Source of the DNA: Ochotona curzoniae
Taxonomy: Eukaryota; Chordata; Mammalia; Lagomorpha; Ochotonidae
DNA length: 64,000 nucleotides
Direction of reading: 5' to 3'
Assembly (NCBI RefSeq): GCF_017591425.1
Contig: NW_024465885.1
Location: 31,318,501 to 31,382,500, forward strand
Shown: piece by piece, positions 11,993 to 22,539 of the stretch
Numbering within the stretch: the stretch's first letter is position 1
Layout of the letters: every line of letters begins with the position of its first letter
Program-made: the position numbers and the translations under genes
The notes under the pieces: model-generated
What the model was told of the DNA's origin: nothing
Database searches by the model: none
What the model saw: the letters and a program-made list of their open reading frames with translations, nothing else

Positions 11993-12439
11993 AAGTGTAT
12001 GTCTCTAATGAAGCAGTCTCTCCTTCAAATAATGGAAGGGCAGGCACATTCAAAGAGGTGTTCATATCTTCTTCCCTTGCGGATGGCTATCCGAGCTACT
12101 GCAGGTGCCTCCTAAGCCACCAAATTCCGCTCCATGCCTGGAGTGAACTTTCATGGTACTGTTAGGATCTCTTTGGGTTAAATGTCTAAGGTCATCAGAT
12201 GTAGTCAGTAATTTACATTTCTCAAAGAAATGGTTAGACAGGATAGATTGTTTTAGGCTCTGTTGACACAGGTCATCTCTGACAGATTTTGGGGTGTGGT
12301 GACTCATTAGCAGGTATAATGGTCACAGACACAGACTCTAGGCCAGAGAACAGGAGTGCTTCGCCAGAAAAGGTACTGTTTTGATAGTGATACTAGGTTG
12401 CCATTCCTGATCGCAATCGGCATTACATTTTCCTTTTGT

Positions 12440-12762
12440 AAAAAAAGATTTTTTTTATTTGAAGGATGACCCCAGAGGGAGGGTGGGGTGGTGAGAAGAC
12501 AAAAATTTCCCATCTGCTGGTTCACTGCTATAATGGCTCTATGGCTGAGCCTGACTTAAGCTAGGAACCAGGAGCTTCATCAGGCTTTCCCATGTGGGTG
12601 GCAGGGACTCAAATACTTGGCTAATTTTCTGTTGCTTTTCCAGGCATATTAGCATGGTGTTGGGTTGGAAGTGGAGTACCCAGGACTCCAATCAGAGCCC
12701 GTATGTGATGCAGGTTTTATAGCAGTGGCTTAACTCATTATGCTACCACACTATTCCCTATT
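12440..12762 (-). mobile_element. old CSINE
   Basis: Reverse-orientation SINE: T-rich tail, 'ctgctggttcactgctataatgg', 'ttcccatgtgggtggcagggac' and 'tggcttaactcattatgctac'. Diverged. Confidence 0.85.
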
Positions 12763-12785
12763 TGTTTATGTTTTAACAATCTTGC

Positions 12786-13115
12786 TAGGCCTGCGGCGTG
12801 GTTCCCTAGTGGCTAAAGTCCTCACTTTGCATGTGCCACGATCCCATATGGGCGCCAGTTTCTGTCCCAGCTGCTCCAATTCCCATCCAGCTCCCTGTTT
12901 GTGGCCTGGGAAAGCATTTGAACATGGCCCTAGGCATTGACCCTGTACCTGCGTGGGAGACCCAGAAGATGCTCCTGGATCCTGGCTTCGGATCAGTTTA
13001 GCTCCAGCCATTGTGGCCCTTTGGGTATTGAATCAGCAGACGGAAGATCGTTCTTTCTGTCTCTCCTTCTCTCTATAGACTTGCCTTTCCAATAAAAATA
13101 AACAAGTCTTTTTTA
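12786..13115 (+). mobile_element. CSINE
   Basis: Plus-orientation, near full length, from 'ggcctgcggcgtggttccct' to the tail 'ccaataaaaataaacaagtc'. It contains 'gatcccatatgggcgcc' and a tRNA-like box region. Frames on both strands come from it. Confidence 0.95.
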
Positions 13116-13394
13116 TATATATAAAGAATTTTGCTGTTCTAAAACAAAACAAAACAAAAACATCTCCTTCTAAAGCTCAAAATGTGAACATGTATGTGCA
13201 GTCTCCACAGGGCCTGAGTCACTGTAGGTGCAATCACAAGCCCCTTTGCAGCTTGATATTTGATCAATGAACTGTATATAAAAGTGCAGCAGGTCTGCCA
13301 TGTAGGGAATTTAGAGAAGCAAGAATAGCTCTAAAAAATCAACTACTTCTCTGAAGTTAAAGGCTACCAAAATTTGCAAGCAGTTTATTTTCAA

Positions 13395-13740
13395 ATTCAA
13401 TTTATTCCCTCAGCATACGTTTAGTGAGGCCTTACTAATTACTTATCTCTGTGCAAAAGATAAGGAAACGAAGAGAAGGGGATCCTGTTCTTGGTCCTAG
13501 TGTGTTCTCAGTCATTAGCTCAGACTAGCCCTAAACAGAACTATGTAGGAGCTAGAAGCAAAGTGTTCAGAAGTACAGGTTTTTGAGGAAAATCTTGGAC
13601 ACTTAAAATAGGTCTCAGGAGGGAAAATTAATTTGTGGAGAGAGAAGATGTGGCAAGGAATTCCCAAAACATCCATAAGTTCTATATAGAGTTGGAATGA
13701 AAGGATGGTGTGGGCTGCTCTGGGGAACTGACTTGGGGAG
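13395..13740 (-). mobile_element. L2-like LINE remnant
   Basis: 'ccctcagcatacgtttagtgag', 'gtgcaaaagataaggaaacg' and 'ctgttcttggtcctagtg' resemble the antisense L2 3' end (attcaacaaatatttattgagc...). Strongly diverged. Confidence 0.4.
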
Positions 13741-13826
13741 CACCTCTCAAAAGGAACGGTACTGAGCTTTGAACATCCCCCTCGATTTTATGCAGTCCAA
13801 CCCAAGGCAACAAACACTGTGATCTA

Positions 13827-14180
13827 TTTTTTTTTAAAAGATTTATTTATTTATTTATTATTGGAAAGGCAGATGTACAGAGAGGAGAGACATAGAGGAG
13901 AGACAGAGAGGAGAGGAAGATCTGTCCGATGATTCACTCCCCAAGTGGCTGCAACGGCCGGTGCTGTGCTGATCTGAAGCCTGGAGCCAGGAACTTCTTT
14001 CCGGGTCTCCCACCCGGGTATAGGGTCCCAAGGCCTTGGGCCATCCTTTACTGCCTTCCCTGGCCACAAGCAGTAAGCTGGATGGGAAGTGAGACTGCCA
14101 GGATTATAGAACCAGTGCCCATTTGGGTTCCTCGTGCATGCAAGGCGAGGACTTTAACCACTACGCTATTGTGCTGGGCC
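13827..14180 (-). mobile_element. CSINE
   Basis: Full-length reverse copy: T-rich tail, 'attggaaaggcagatgtaca', 'gaagatctgtccgatgattc', 'gatgggaagtgagactgcc' and head 'gctattgtgctgggcc'. Three overlapping frames derive from it. Confidence 0.95.
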
Positions 14181-14489
14181 CTTGTCATGTATTTTAAAGT
14201 AGGAGCTTGACATAGATAAATCTGTATTTGGAGCTTTCTGGGGTAGAACTCATTGTGGGACCGCTTTGTCTAGCGACAGGAATTAGATGGTACCAAATCA
14301 TCCTGAATTAAGTGACAAAGTTAGAATTAAGTTTAGATAGTCATGGTGAAAGAGAGAAGTCTCAGAGGTATTTCAGGGGACATGGTTAATACGACTTAGA
14401 TATCTTAAAGACAAGAAAGAATAAAATTAAGGATTCGATTTACAGAGTTGAATTGTTTGTGTATTGACCAAATATGCAGGCACAAGAGC
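14181..14489. other. intergenic sequence, nothing recognised
   Basis: Short AT-rich unique-looking stretch between a SINE and the GC-rich element at 14.49 kb. No coding or repeat signal. Confidence 0.5.
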
Positions 14490-15535
14490 TAAATTATCTA
14501 GGGGTTTGGGCCTTGGGGTTGGGGATGGCTTGCAGCTCCCTGCAGTGTGGCAGCTGAGGCGGGTGCCACTGCTGGGCCGGACCCAACGCTGGGGACTCGA
14601 ACCAAAGGCACTGCTGAAAGGCAGTGAATGAGTCCTTGGCTTTCTCCAGGCCTAAGAGTGATCTTCCCTCAGGGTAAGTCCACCATGAGGGAACTTGGAA
14701 ACTGGATTAAAGTCCTAGCTCCGCCTGGCACCAACACCTTGTGGCAGGACCAGTCTGGGAGGGGTTCAGTCCTTGGAGTTGGGGGTGGCTTGCAGCTCCC
14801 TGCAGTGCGGCAGCTGAGGAGGGTACCACTGCAAGGCTGGGGACTCAGACCAAAGGCACTGCTGAAAGGCAGTGACTCAGTCCTTGGCTTTGGGTGGCCA
14901 GTGCACCAAATGGTGCCAGATTCTGCCTGCTGGCCGCCCAGTGGCAAGCTCTGGGGTTTTCAGGATATGAAATTGCTACCTTGGGACACCCATGAATAAA
15001 GCCAGTTTTAGTGTAGGTGAGAGATGAATTTCGGGTGATTCCCAGGATCATGAAGCTTTCGGGCAAACCTGGGGACTGAGACCTGATGGTTTGGAGGGGG
15101 GTGTCCTGTCCATAAGTTCTATTTGGGCCAGATTGATTCACCAGCCAAATTAGGAATCCTGAGGTGGGCTGTTAGCATAGAACATTACTGACTACCACAC
15201 ACCAGTCCACACCAAAGCTATGGATGGGGGTCAGTCTGGCAGGGCTAGGTACCATTACTTGACTGGGTGGTGGAATAGTGGACTGGTCACATTTGGCAGG
15301 GTCAAGACACTAATCAGCACACAAGACAACTTGGCCTGGGGGTAAACTCTATGGGGGAAGTGTGGGCCCAACCCTGTGGAAATACAAGTCCTGCAGGTTA
15401 GCTTGCAAACTGGGGTGGCAATGGGCTAAGCTAGGAGTGACCATGGCATCTGCCATCACTTATGGGTAAAAGAACTGATGGTAATCTGGGCAGGTCAAGG
15501 CAGCACCTACATGCAGGTAGGATTTTATTATATAC
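14490..15535 (+). mobile_element. 5' part of an unidentified GC-rich retroelement family (sense copy, 3' truncated)
   Basis: GC-rich DNA with an internal tandem duplication: 14497-14650 and 14763-14900 share 'ggcttgcagctccctgcag' and 'accaaaggcactgctgaaag'. The 3' portion (15330-15480, 'tctatgggggaagtgtggg', 'ccctgtggaaat') matches the reverse complement of 20.98-21.13 kb. It is therefore the same family as the minus-strand element at 18.57-21.72 kb. No convincing ORF. It may be an L1 5' UTR; that identity is inference. Confidence 0.6.
14497..14900 (+). repeat. two-unit imperfect tandem repeat inside the GC-rich element
   Basis: Units begin near 14497 and 14763 (about 266 bp apart). Each contains 'cttgcagctccctgcagtg', 'gcagctgag', 'ctggggactc' and 'ggcactgctgaaaggcagtga'. 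Promoter-type monomer repeats in LINE 5' UTRs look like this, but function is not shown. Confidence 0.75.
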
Positions 15536-15869
15536 CCATAAACAAAGAGCTTTATGATTTGACAATTTAGTCTCACTTCATTCAATTTGCTAATTTTTGA
15601 AATGCTAATAATCAAATATTTGTTGAGGACCATTATATGATTATTTTTTAGTAAAAGCTTTATCATTTTTCTAATTTAAACCATTGCATTATCACTAAAT
15701 AGTTTTAGTTATTATTTTTTTTCTAAATTCTATCAGTGAGGTCCAGGAATAACACAAGGATTTTTTACTGTTTTTCCCAAAAGAATGTCTTTGTAAATGT
15801 CATGCAGTTATACCTCCACAGAATTTTTAAAAATGAAAGTAAATTCTTGCATAATACAGTTTTAAAGGT

Positions 15870-16815
15870 GTAACACTCGTTCTCTCCCCTTGCTTCCTTC
15901 TCGTTTTTCCCTCCCACTGTTTCATGTGAATTATGATGCTAGTATAGTCCCTATGGTTAACAGTTACAAATTTAACATCCTGCTATTTAAATGTGTGGTG
16001 GCATGGTAGGTAGAAAGTAAAAGATCTAGTATCGTGCTATAACGGTGTTATTAAATGTTTCATTCAAAGTCCTGCTTTATTTGAGAATAGTACAGTATTG
16101 CTGTGTACAGCAATATATCTAGTATCCGGTATGCTATTCTCCATTATATAGTTTATCTATGAGAATATATACCTATTTATTTTGTACTTTGCATGAAGGC
16201 TGTCTTACACCAAAAAGAACATATATTTGTCCTATGTTATTGGCTTATTCCATGAAGCATAATGATCTCCAGTTGGAAACAGTTTGTTGCAAATTGTACG
16301 ATTTCATTCTTTTCCATGGCTGTGACGTATTCCATGAAGTAGATATACCAGTTTTTTTATCCATTCCTGTTTTGACAGGCATATGGATTGTTTACATGTC
16401 TTTGCTCTTACTGGTTGTGCTGCTATAGATATAGGGTGTCAGGTCACTTTCTCATATGTGAATTTCACTTCCTTTGGATGTATTTCCAGGAGTGAGATGG
16501 CTGTGTCATATAGCAGGTCAATATTCAATTCTCTTAGCACTCTCCATAGTGATTGTACTAGCCTGCACTCCCACTAACAGTGAAGGATGCAACCTTTTTT
16601 CTCATACCCTTGCCAGCAGGTGTTGTTAGTAGACTTTTGTATATGGGCCATAGTTACTGGAGTTAGGTATGCCTTAGTGTGGTTTTTCCCTAACAACTAA
16701 CCTGATCATTTTTTTTCATATGTCTATTAGCCATTTGAATTTGTTCTTGTGAAGAATGCCTGCTCATTTCCTTCACCCATTTCTTCACAGGATTGTTTGC
16801 TTTGAGGTTGTTGAG
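15870..16815 (-). mobile_element. L1 3' portion (ORF2 end and 3' UTR)
   Basis: Antisense L1 landmarks in order: 'aacagttacaaatttaacat', 'ttttatccattcctgtttt', 'ggagtgagatggctgtgtcat', 'cctgcactcccactaacagtg' and 'cacccatttcttcacaggatt'. ORF2 is broken by many stops. The fragment begins at 'gaaactcaac' on the minus strand, exactly where the inverted piece at 17.4-17.65 kb stops. Confidence 0.85.
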
Positions 16816-16827
16816 TTTCTTTTTTTT

Positions 16828-17234
16828 ATTTATAATTTTTTATTATAGTTTTTTCAATCTTTACATAGTTAATTGGGGTAAAAAGGTTCAAAGGCTATAG
16901 GGAAGTGGGTAAGACTATTATTTCCATATTGTTTCCTTCATGTATCTGAGGTAATGGGGGATATTGAGGGAGAAGGCCCACCCAGTTTCCCACCCACCCA
17001 AGTCCTAGATGTGGGGCATGCTCTGAGATACTTGCTTAAGTGGTTTTGATAGTTCACCAGTTATGAATTGCTGCAAATCTCACCACTCCAAGCACTATGA
17101 GGTCTTTGAAGAATCCATTAATTGACACAGTCCCTCACAGAGTCTCCATTTGCCCAGGACTAGAACCGGCACCCACATGAGATCCCGCTGCATTCAAGGT
17201 GAGGACTTCAGGCACTAGGCCAGGATGCCGGGCC
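16828..17234 (-). mobile_element. chimeric retrotransposon: CSINE head fused to a foreign ~325 bp 3' tail
   Basis: Read on the minus strand, 17234-17154 is the first ~80 nt of a CSINE ('ggcccggcatcctggcctag' through 'gccggttctagtcct'). The SINE then stops mid-body. It is joined to a ~325 nt AT-richer tail ('gcaaatggagactctgtg' ... 'agattgaaaaaactataa') nearly identical to 18.89-18.57 kb. A 5' SINE head on another element's 3' end is the product expected from template switching during target-primed reverse transcription. Confidence 0.7.
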
Positions 17235-17399
17235 TATATATAATTTCAAAATAACTGCCCCTAAGTAATTATTTACAATAGAAAATAGAATGACTATGAT
17301 GATGAAGGCTGGTAGGGTGTACTTCAATCAAATAAAGTTGGTGTGGGAGAGCAAACATTAGGATGGGGTAGGGAGAGGCATAAGATTACCATTTGCAAA

Positions 17400-17645
17400 A
17401 TTAAAATTCACATTCAAACATAGGAAAGATTCTATAAGACACAGGTATAGGCAGACTTCTTAGAAAAAAAAAAACATAGACAGTTAAACCAAAATAAACA
17501 AATAGGACTACAGCAAACTAAGAAGCTTTTGGAAACAGCCAAAAAACAGAAAAGTTAGCTAGCATAACAAGAGAAAATCTTTGCACACTACAGAACAGTT
17601 AGGGGACTAATATCTAAGATTTAGAATTAGCACTAGAAACTCAAC
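17400..17645 (+). mobile_element. inverted 5' piece of the adjacent L1
   Basis: Sense L1 ORF2 sequence ('aaccaaaataaacaaatagg', 'ggaaacagccaaaa', 'aggggactaatatctaagat') parallel to 28.40-28.56 kb. It ends at 'gaaactcaac', the start of the minus-strand fragment at 16815. The arrangement is that of twin priming. Confidence 0.75.
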
Positions 17646-17649
17646 GACG

Positions 17650-17727
17650 AGGGTGGGTCTCAGGACCGGGCGTCTCATGCCTGGATCCCAAACACCAGCC
17701 ATCATGTGCACATGGTGAGCTGTCCCT
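17650..17727 (+). repeat. fragment of the GC-rich element, inverted copy of 21430-21505
   Basis: 'tctcatgcctggatccca' and 'gtgcacatggtgagctgtccc' match the reverse complement of 21430-21505 with few differences. The pair forms a ~76 bp inverted repeat 3.7 kb apart. Confidence 0.8.
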
Positions 17728-18565
17728 TACCGTAATGATATAATTAGCTCAAAGTTTTTGTGGAGATGCAACCAGTAACAATATTGGTTATCTTTAGCCT
17801 GTGTCATTTCTAAACCATGAAGTTTTCTGGTGTGTGGAAAACTTGGGATTTGATTAGCCTTCTTTCAGGTTATTAATCATTTCTTTCCACCCTTGGCCAT
17901 TTCCTGCTCAGATGCTGTTTCCAACAGAGTCTGTGGTACCATCAACAAGACACCATGTACCCCTGCTCTTCCTGCACACATATCCTTCTCGTATTCTTGA
18001 CCTGAAACTTGCATCCCCTCATGACCCCCTCACAATGTGAGGCCCTCTGTCTACTCCTGCTGTGGCACCTCTCAGTGGCAACCCTCGCCCGATTCCACTC
18101 CCACACCCCATGGGTTCTTGTTTTTCTTGTGTCACTTGGTTGCTCTAGGATTTTAGGACTGAACTGCTTTAGAAGAAAAGGAGAAGCAGCAACTTTTGTG
18201 TTGTTCTTAGGACTTTTTGATGGTGCTATTTCTGGCAAAACCAGTAAGGAGATTTTGTCTAAGCTGACTAATGAAAGCAGCCTGGTACACTCAGAGGTGC
18301 GGGAAAGCTGCAAGGATTTCTACAGGCAAACACCAATTCTTGCTGAGCAACAGCTTCTGTTTCTCTTCCTGTCCATCAACACCACAGATAAATGGTCAGT
18401 GGGTAATTGCACAGGTCCTCCTTTCGCTTCTGATTAGCATTAAGTTAGCAATAACAGCTAAGAAGAGGACTAGTTGACTGACAGTTTCTGATCTTGTTCT
18501 CAAGTTCTTGTTTATAACTTGGTTTCCACTTCGGAGTTACTTAGGTGTGAGATTGGAATTTGGCT
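17728..18565. other. intergenic sequence with an unrecognised 142-codon frame
   Basis: The plus-strand frame 18009-18437 has a hydrophobic start and a polar middle (FDGAISGKTSKEILSKL). I recognise no family, and there is no Kozak or splice context. Overlapping frames exist on the minus strand. I see no repeat family. Coding status is doubtful. Confidence 0.35.
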
Positions 18566-18569
18566 TCTT

Positions 18570-18893
18570 TTTTAAAAAATTTTTGTTATAGCTTTTTCAA
18601 TCTTTACATAGTTAATTGGGGTAAAAAGGTTAAAGAGCTATAGGAAAGTGGGTAAGAGTATTGTTTCCATATTGTTTCTTTCATGTTTAAAGGGGGGTAT
18701 TAAGGGAGAAGGCCCACCCAATTTCCTACCCACCCCAGGTCCTGGATGTAGTACATGCTCCAAGGTTCTTGCTCAAGTGGTTTTGATAGTTCACCAGTTA
18801 TGAATCGCTGCCAATCTTGCCACTCCAAGCACTATGAGGTCTTTGAAGAATCCACTGATTGACATAGTCCATCATAGAGTCTCCATTTGCCCC
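18570..18893 (-). repeat. 3' tail module, second copy
   Basis: Close match (my estimate is high-80s percent by eye) to 16830-17153. Both share 'caatctttacatagttaatt', 'gggagaaggcccaccca', 'gatagttcaccagttatgaa' and 'cactatgaggtctttgaaga'. Similarity stops at 'tctccatttgccc' in both copies. Confidence 0.85.
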
Positions 18894-19089
18894 ATATTTT
18901 GTTACCAACATAGAGCTGAGATGGTTGATTGACCTGTTCTGTCTTCTGTGTTTTCTTGGTTAGGGCTCTGAGTCCAGCATTTCGATTGGGGAGATCTCCA
19001 AAGAAACTTTGTCTGAGGTGTTCTCAGATCAGATTCTTATATGTGCTAGCAAGTACAGGGCCCGGCACAGTCCATCGTCCCCATCAGTT

Positions 19090-21130
19090 GGTGGTTGCAA
19101 TTGCTGGGTTGGTTCTGTTTTCAGACCCGACTTTCACTGGAACCAATGGGTGTTGCAGTCCAGCCTGGTTCTGCCCAGCACATACTCAGCCCATGTATAA
19201 ACAAGTGGGAGCTGCAGCTTAGTTGGAGCGATCCACAATAACCCCCACCAGGCCCGCCCCCTACCCAGGTTTGCCAGTATGTATAGCAGTAATCTATTCT
19301 GTCCCACACCCCATTCCACCCCAGCTGCTGTCCTAGTTGTGCCCTCCCGTGGAAGTTATAACCCAACAGGGATGAGCCTACTATTTCTCTCCCAGGCCTC
19401 TCCCACTCCTGGGTTATGCACTCTCCAGGTAGTTCTGTGGTTTGACTTGAAAGAATTAGCCTCCAATACCAGCTTCTGCCAGCTGATGCTGTGGCTAAGC
19501 CCAAACAACCCTCACCCATTCTAATTTGTTTGCACCAGTAGGAATAATCAGCCCAGCCTGGCTTTTCCCTGATCTAGTCCACATGAGGCGCACAGGTGTC
19601 GTAGCCCTGCCTAGTCTGGTCTGCCCCCATCCCAGCCTACACTCTCCAGTGGGAATAGCTGTCCAGCAAAGGAACCACCCCTTATTCCCCCTGCTGGCTC
19701 TGCCCCCTCCCTTCCTGGTTCTCATGCATACTGATTGGACATTGCAGTCACATCTGGTATAGGCAACCTCACCTTGGAATTCCGTATTGTGCACTAGTTT
19801 TTGTTGCAACCGAACCTGGCTCGACCCACACTGTTCTGGTGCCTGGATTTGCCAGTGGATGACGTGGACAGATTCAGCCTGGTCTTTCCCCAACCCATGC
19901 CAAATGTATGCCAGTGGGTAACTTTCCATGCCCTACTCTGGGCTGTTTCCTGTCATGTTTCTTGTGCTTACCTGCCAGGTCTGTATCCTGCCAGAGGAGT
20001 TGCCCAGGCTACTCCATCAGAACCTCTCCCAATGCCAGATTTTGCACCTACCAGTGGGTCCATGAGCCAGTACTACTCAGTCTACCTCCTGTCATAGCAG
20101 GAACAGTGGCTTTTCCTGACTGGCCTTCAACCCAAGCTGGTCCTTGCTGTTGGATGGTTCAGCCCAGCTGTTGCTCATCCATACCCACATATGGCTCACA
20201 CATGGCTCAATAGGGGTTGAGACCTTGCCTAGTCCATCCACATCTACCCTGGTCCTCCAGGACACCAGAGGGTGTTGGAGTCTGGTCTGGCTCACTGCAT
20301 CCAATCACAGTTCACACTTGCGCCAAGGGAGACTACAACTGTTTCCCTATCAGAACGCAGCCGCAATTGCAGCCCACGCGCCCCTTGGTGGGAACCTCAA
20401 CCTAACTAGGGTTGTCCCCTTGGCTCCCCAACCAGGCCTATTCCCAGTCATAGATCACTTACATGCCAGTGGTTGCTCTGACTCAGCTTGGCACAGCCCC
20501 TCACCTGTCCTGACCTGTGCCTTAGACACTATGGCTTAGCGTTCCTGGCTCATGCAGACCAGTAGGTGCAAGAGCCTAGCTCGGCATGACTTATGCTCCA
20601 TCCTGGTTTCTAGTTTCACGTGTGGACTAAGGTTTGCTCAGTCCTGCCAGGTTCACCCTGTTCCATTACCAGTTGACATATTTGCCAGCTGTTGGAGCTA
20701 CTTTTCCCAGCTTGTCCGACCCCCAGGTCTGGACTGCATGTTCACCAGCGGGAGCTATGACTCGCCAGGGGGTTTCCCAAGTGCCTTCACGTAATCCACT
20801 CCCAGACCCAGTTTTCATACATGCCATTGGGTTTAGGCTAGTGCCCGGCACAGTCTGGCCTTCCATTTGGCCTTGTATGAGATTGTGAACGTTGCAGCCC
20901 GGCCCACCCCACACTCTATTAGAATGTACATTTAGGTGCTGCTGCCTTGACCAGTCCAGACTGTTGTGGGTTCCTTTACCTGTTATTGATGTCAGGCTCC
21001 TTGGTCACACCTACATCACCATCCCAACTTTTGAACTAACCAGTATGGCTAGAATTTCCACAGGGCATGGCCCACACATCCCCCACAGAATCTACCCCCA
21101 GATATGGTTCTTGAGTGCTAGTTAATGTAA
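19090..21130 (-). repeat. degenerate GC-rich tandem array (units ~55-85 bp)
   Basis: On the plus strand units begin with variants of 'ccagtggg' (e.g. 19648, 19852, 19911, 20050, 20467, 20560, 20746). They run through 'cagcctggtctgccccc' to 'ctcatgcatg'. Spacing is irregular and identity low, so the array is old. Many overlapping open frames on both strands result from the low stop-codon density. Confidence 0.7.
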
Positions 21131-21665
21131 TGGCCCTGCTTAATGTGACCCTTCTCCTCATCCATCATCATGGTAACAGGATATGATTCTGATGGACAAG
21201 CCCCGAGTAATAGCTTCTGCATGGACTGGTATTCAGTGGTCAGCATTGTTCAGTGATTACAGGTTCTACGAAGGAAGAGTTACTGTCTTAGGATTGATTC
21301 ACGTCCTAGAAGCATATTGGGTTCAACTTGGAGCTATCTAAGCAATGAATCAAACAATCAAATCCCTGGAGGTCCAGGCCGGGTGGCCAACAGGCAGAGC
21401 CCGGTATCAAATGGCGCACTGGCTGCCCGGGGACAGCTCACCATGTGCACGTGGTGGCTGTCTGGGATCCAGGCATGAGACACCCTGTCCTGAGACCCAC
21501 CAGCAGCCAGGAGACTACTGGAAGTTTAATCTTCCAGGCCCATGGTGGCACCCCTCCCCAGTCCCATTCACTGCCTAATGAGGGCGGCGGGTGGGTCCTG
21601 GACCTGCCCAGTCACGGAGACGTCCCCCCTTGGTGTACTCCTTCTGTTGACACAGGAAATCCCAC

Positions 21666-21703
21666 CTACCCGGTGCACAGGTCCTACCTGGTGCACAGGT
21701 CCT
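21666..21703. repeat. short tandem duplication
   Basis: 'ggtgcacaggtcctacc' is directly followed by 'tggtgcacaggtcct', two units of ~17 bp at the 5' edge of the composite element. Confidence 0.8.
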
Positions 21704-21715
21704 TGAGTGCATGAT

Positions 21716-22523
21716 TTCCATGATAGCTGACTGAGCTTCTGGGTATGGAAGAAACCATCAGGAACCATCAGGAACAGCAGCATGTATGTTTTCTCCTCCG
21801 TTCTCTCCTCCAAGTGGGCATTTACAGGCTTTGAAATTCCCAAGAGATGAATTTTGCCGAAACCGGCATTTTGATGTAGAAAACATACTTGCTGAGGCTC
21901 TAATGTGACGCACTGTTCCCATCCCATTGTCTGTGCTGGTTGTCTTCCAGCATGAAGCTGACAGAGGCACTAGGAAAGTAGAAAAAGCACTAGAAGCCTG
22001 TGGAGACACTTGCATGCTGAATTCTTTTTCCAACTGTATTGACCTTCCCTGGCTGTTTCCAAGATTCATCAGAGTACAGAAAAAGCCCATTGCAGAGAGG
22101 ATCTGGAATGATAAAAAATAAAAACTATAAACTCAGTTGGAGATGGGATCACGGTATGGGGGCTCTGGAAACAATCAGATTTGGAGTGATTTGCTTCTTG
22201 ACTCCCTTTGGTTACCTAAGAGAATTAACTAGGTCAACAGTTGCTGGGTAGTGCTTTTTAAGTGCCCAGAACCCTACAGGTCTCTCAAGCTGCCTCAGAG
22301 GTTCACAGTGGCAGTGCCATAGTGACTGAGAAATGCAAAAAAGTTTGACTTCATTGCTTCTCCACTACAGCAGCGTCAGCTCTGTTTTCATATTATACGT
22401 TCCTACCGCATTCAATAAGTGTGGATTTCAGGTTTTTCTCATAAAAAAATTATCTTCTCATTCCATTTCCATGGGCTTTGTGAAATTTCCTCATAATAAC
22501 TGTTATGGAGTTTTTATTTTTTT
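21716..22523. other. intergenic sequence, nothing recognised
   Basis: Unique-looking DNA with short overlapping frames on both strands. No family, splice-linked frame or repeat recognised. Confidence 0.45.
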
Positions 22524-22539
22524 GATGAGTATTTTTTAT

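Larger units (their letters stand above)
18570..21715 (-). mobile_element. unidentified composite retroelement: GC-rich degenerate array plus 3' tail, no ORF
   Basis: Read 5' to 3' on the minus strand: a GC-rich leader (21715-21150, matching the 14.5-15.5 kb copy), a ~2 kb array of degenerate 55-85 bp units (21.1-19.1 kb), a ~200 nt link, then a 325 nt tail ending 'gattgaaaaagctataac' next to an A/T-rich end at 18570. No reverse transcriptase or ORF1-like protein is visible. It could be an internally deleted L1 keeping its 5' UTR and 3' end, or a non-autonomous SVA-like element. Confidence 0.55.

Noticed and set aside
18009..18437. 142-codon frame as a possible exon or processed gene
   Set aside because: No recognisable domain, no splice or start context, and a long opposite-strand frame overlaps it; kept only as unannotated sequence.
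19121..20539. Cluster of 100-144 codon frames on both strands suggesting genes
   Set aside because: They overlap on opposite strands inside a GC-rich degenerate tandem array where stop codons are rare, and no family or consistent frame is recognisable.
19090..21130. GC-rich block as a CpG-island promoter or a CRISPR-like array
   Set aside because: CpG is depleted relative to CC/TG-rich content, the units vary in length with no constant repeat or unique spacer pattern, and the context is a mammalian retroelement.
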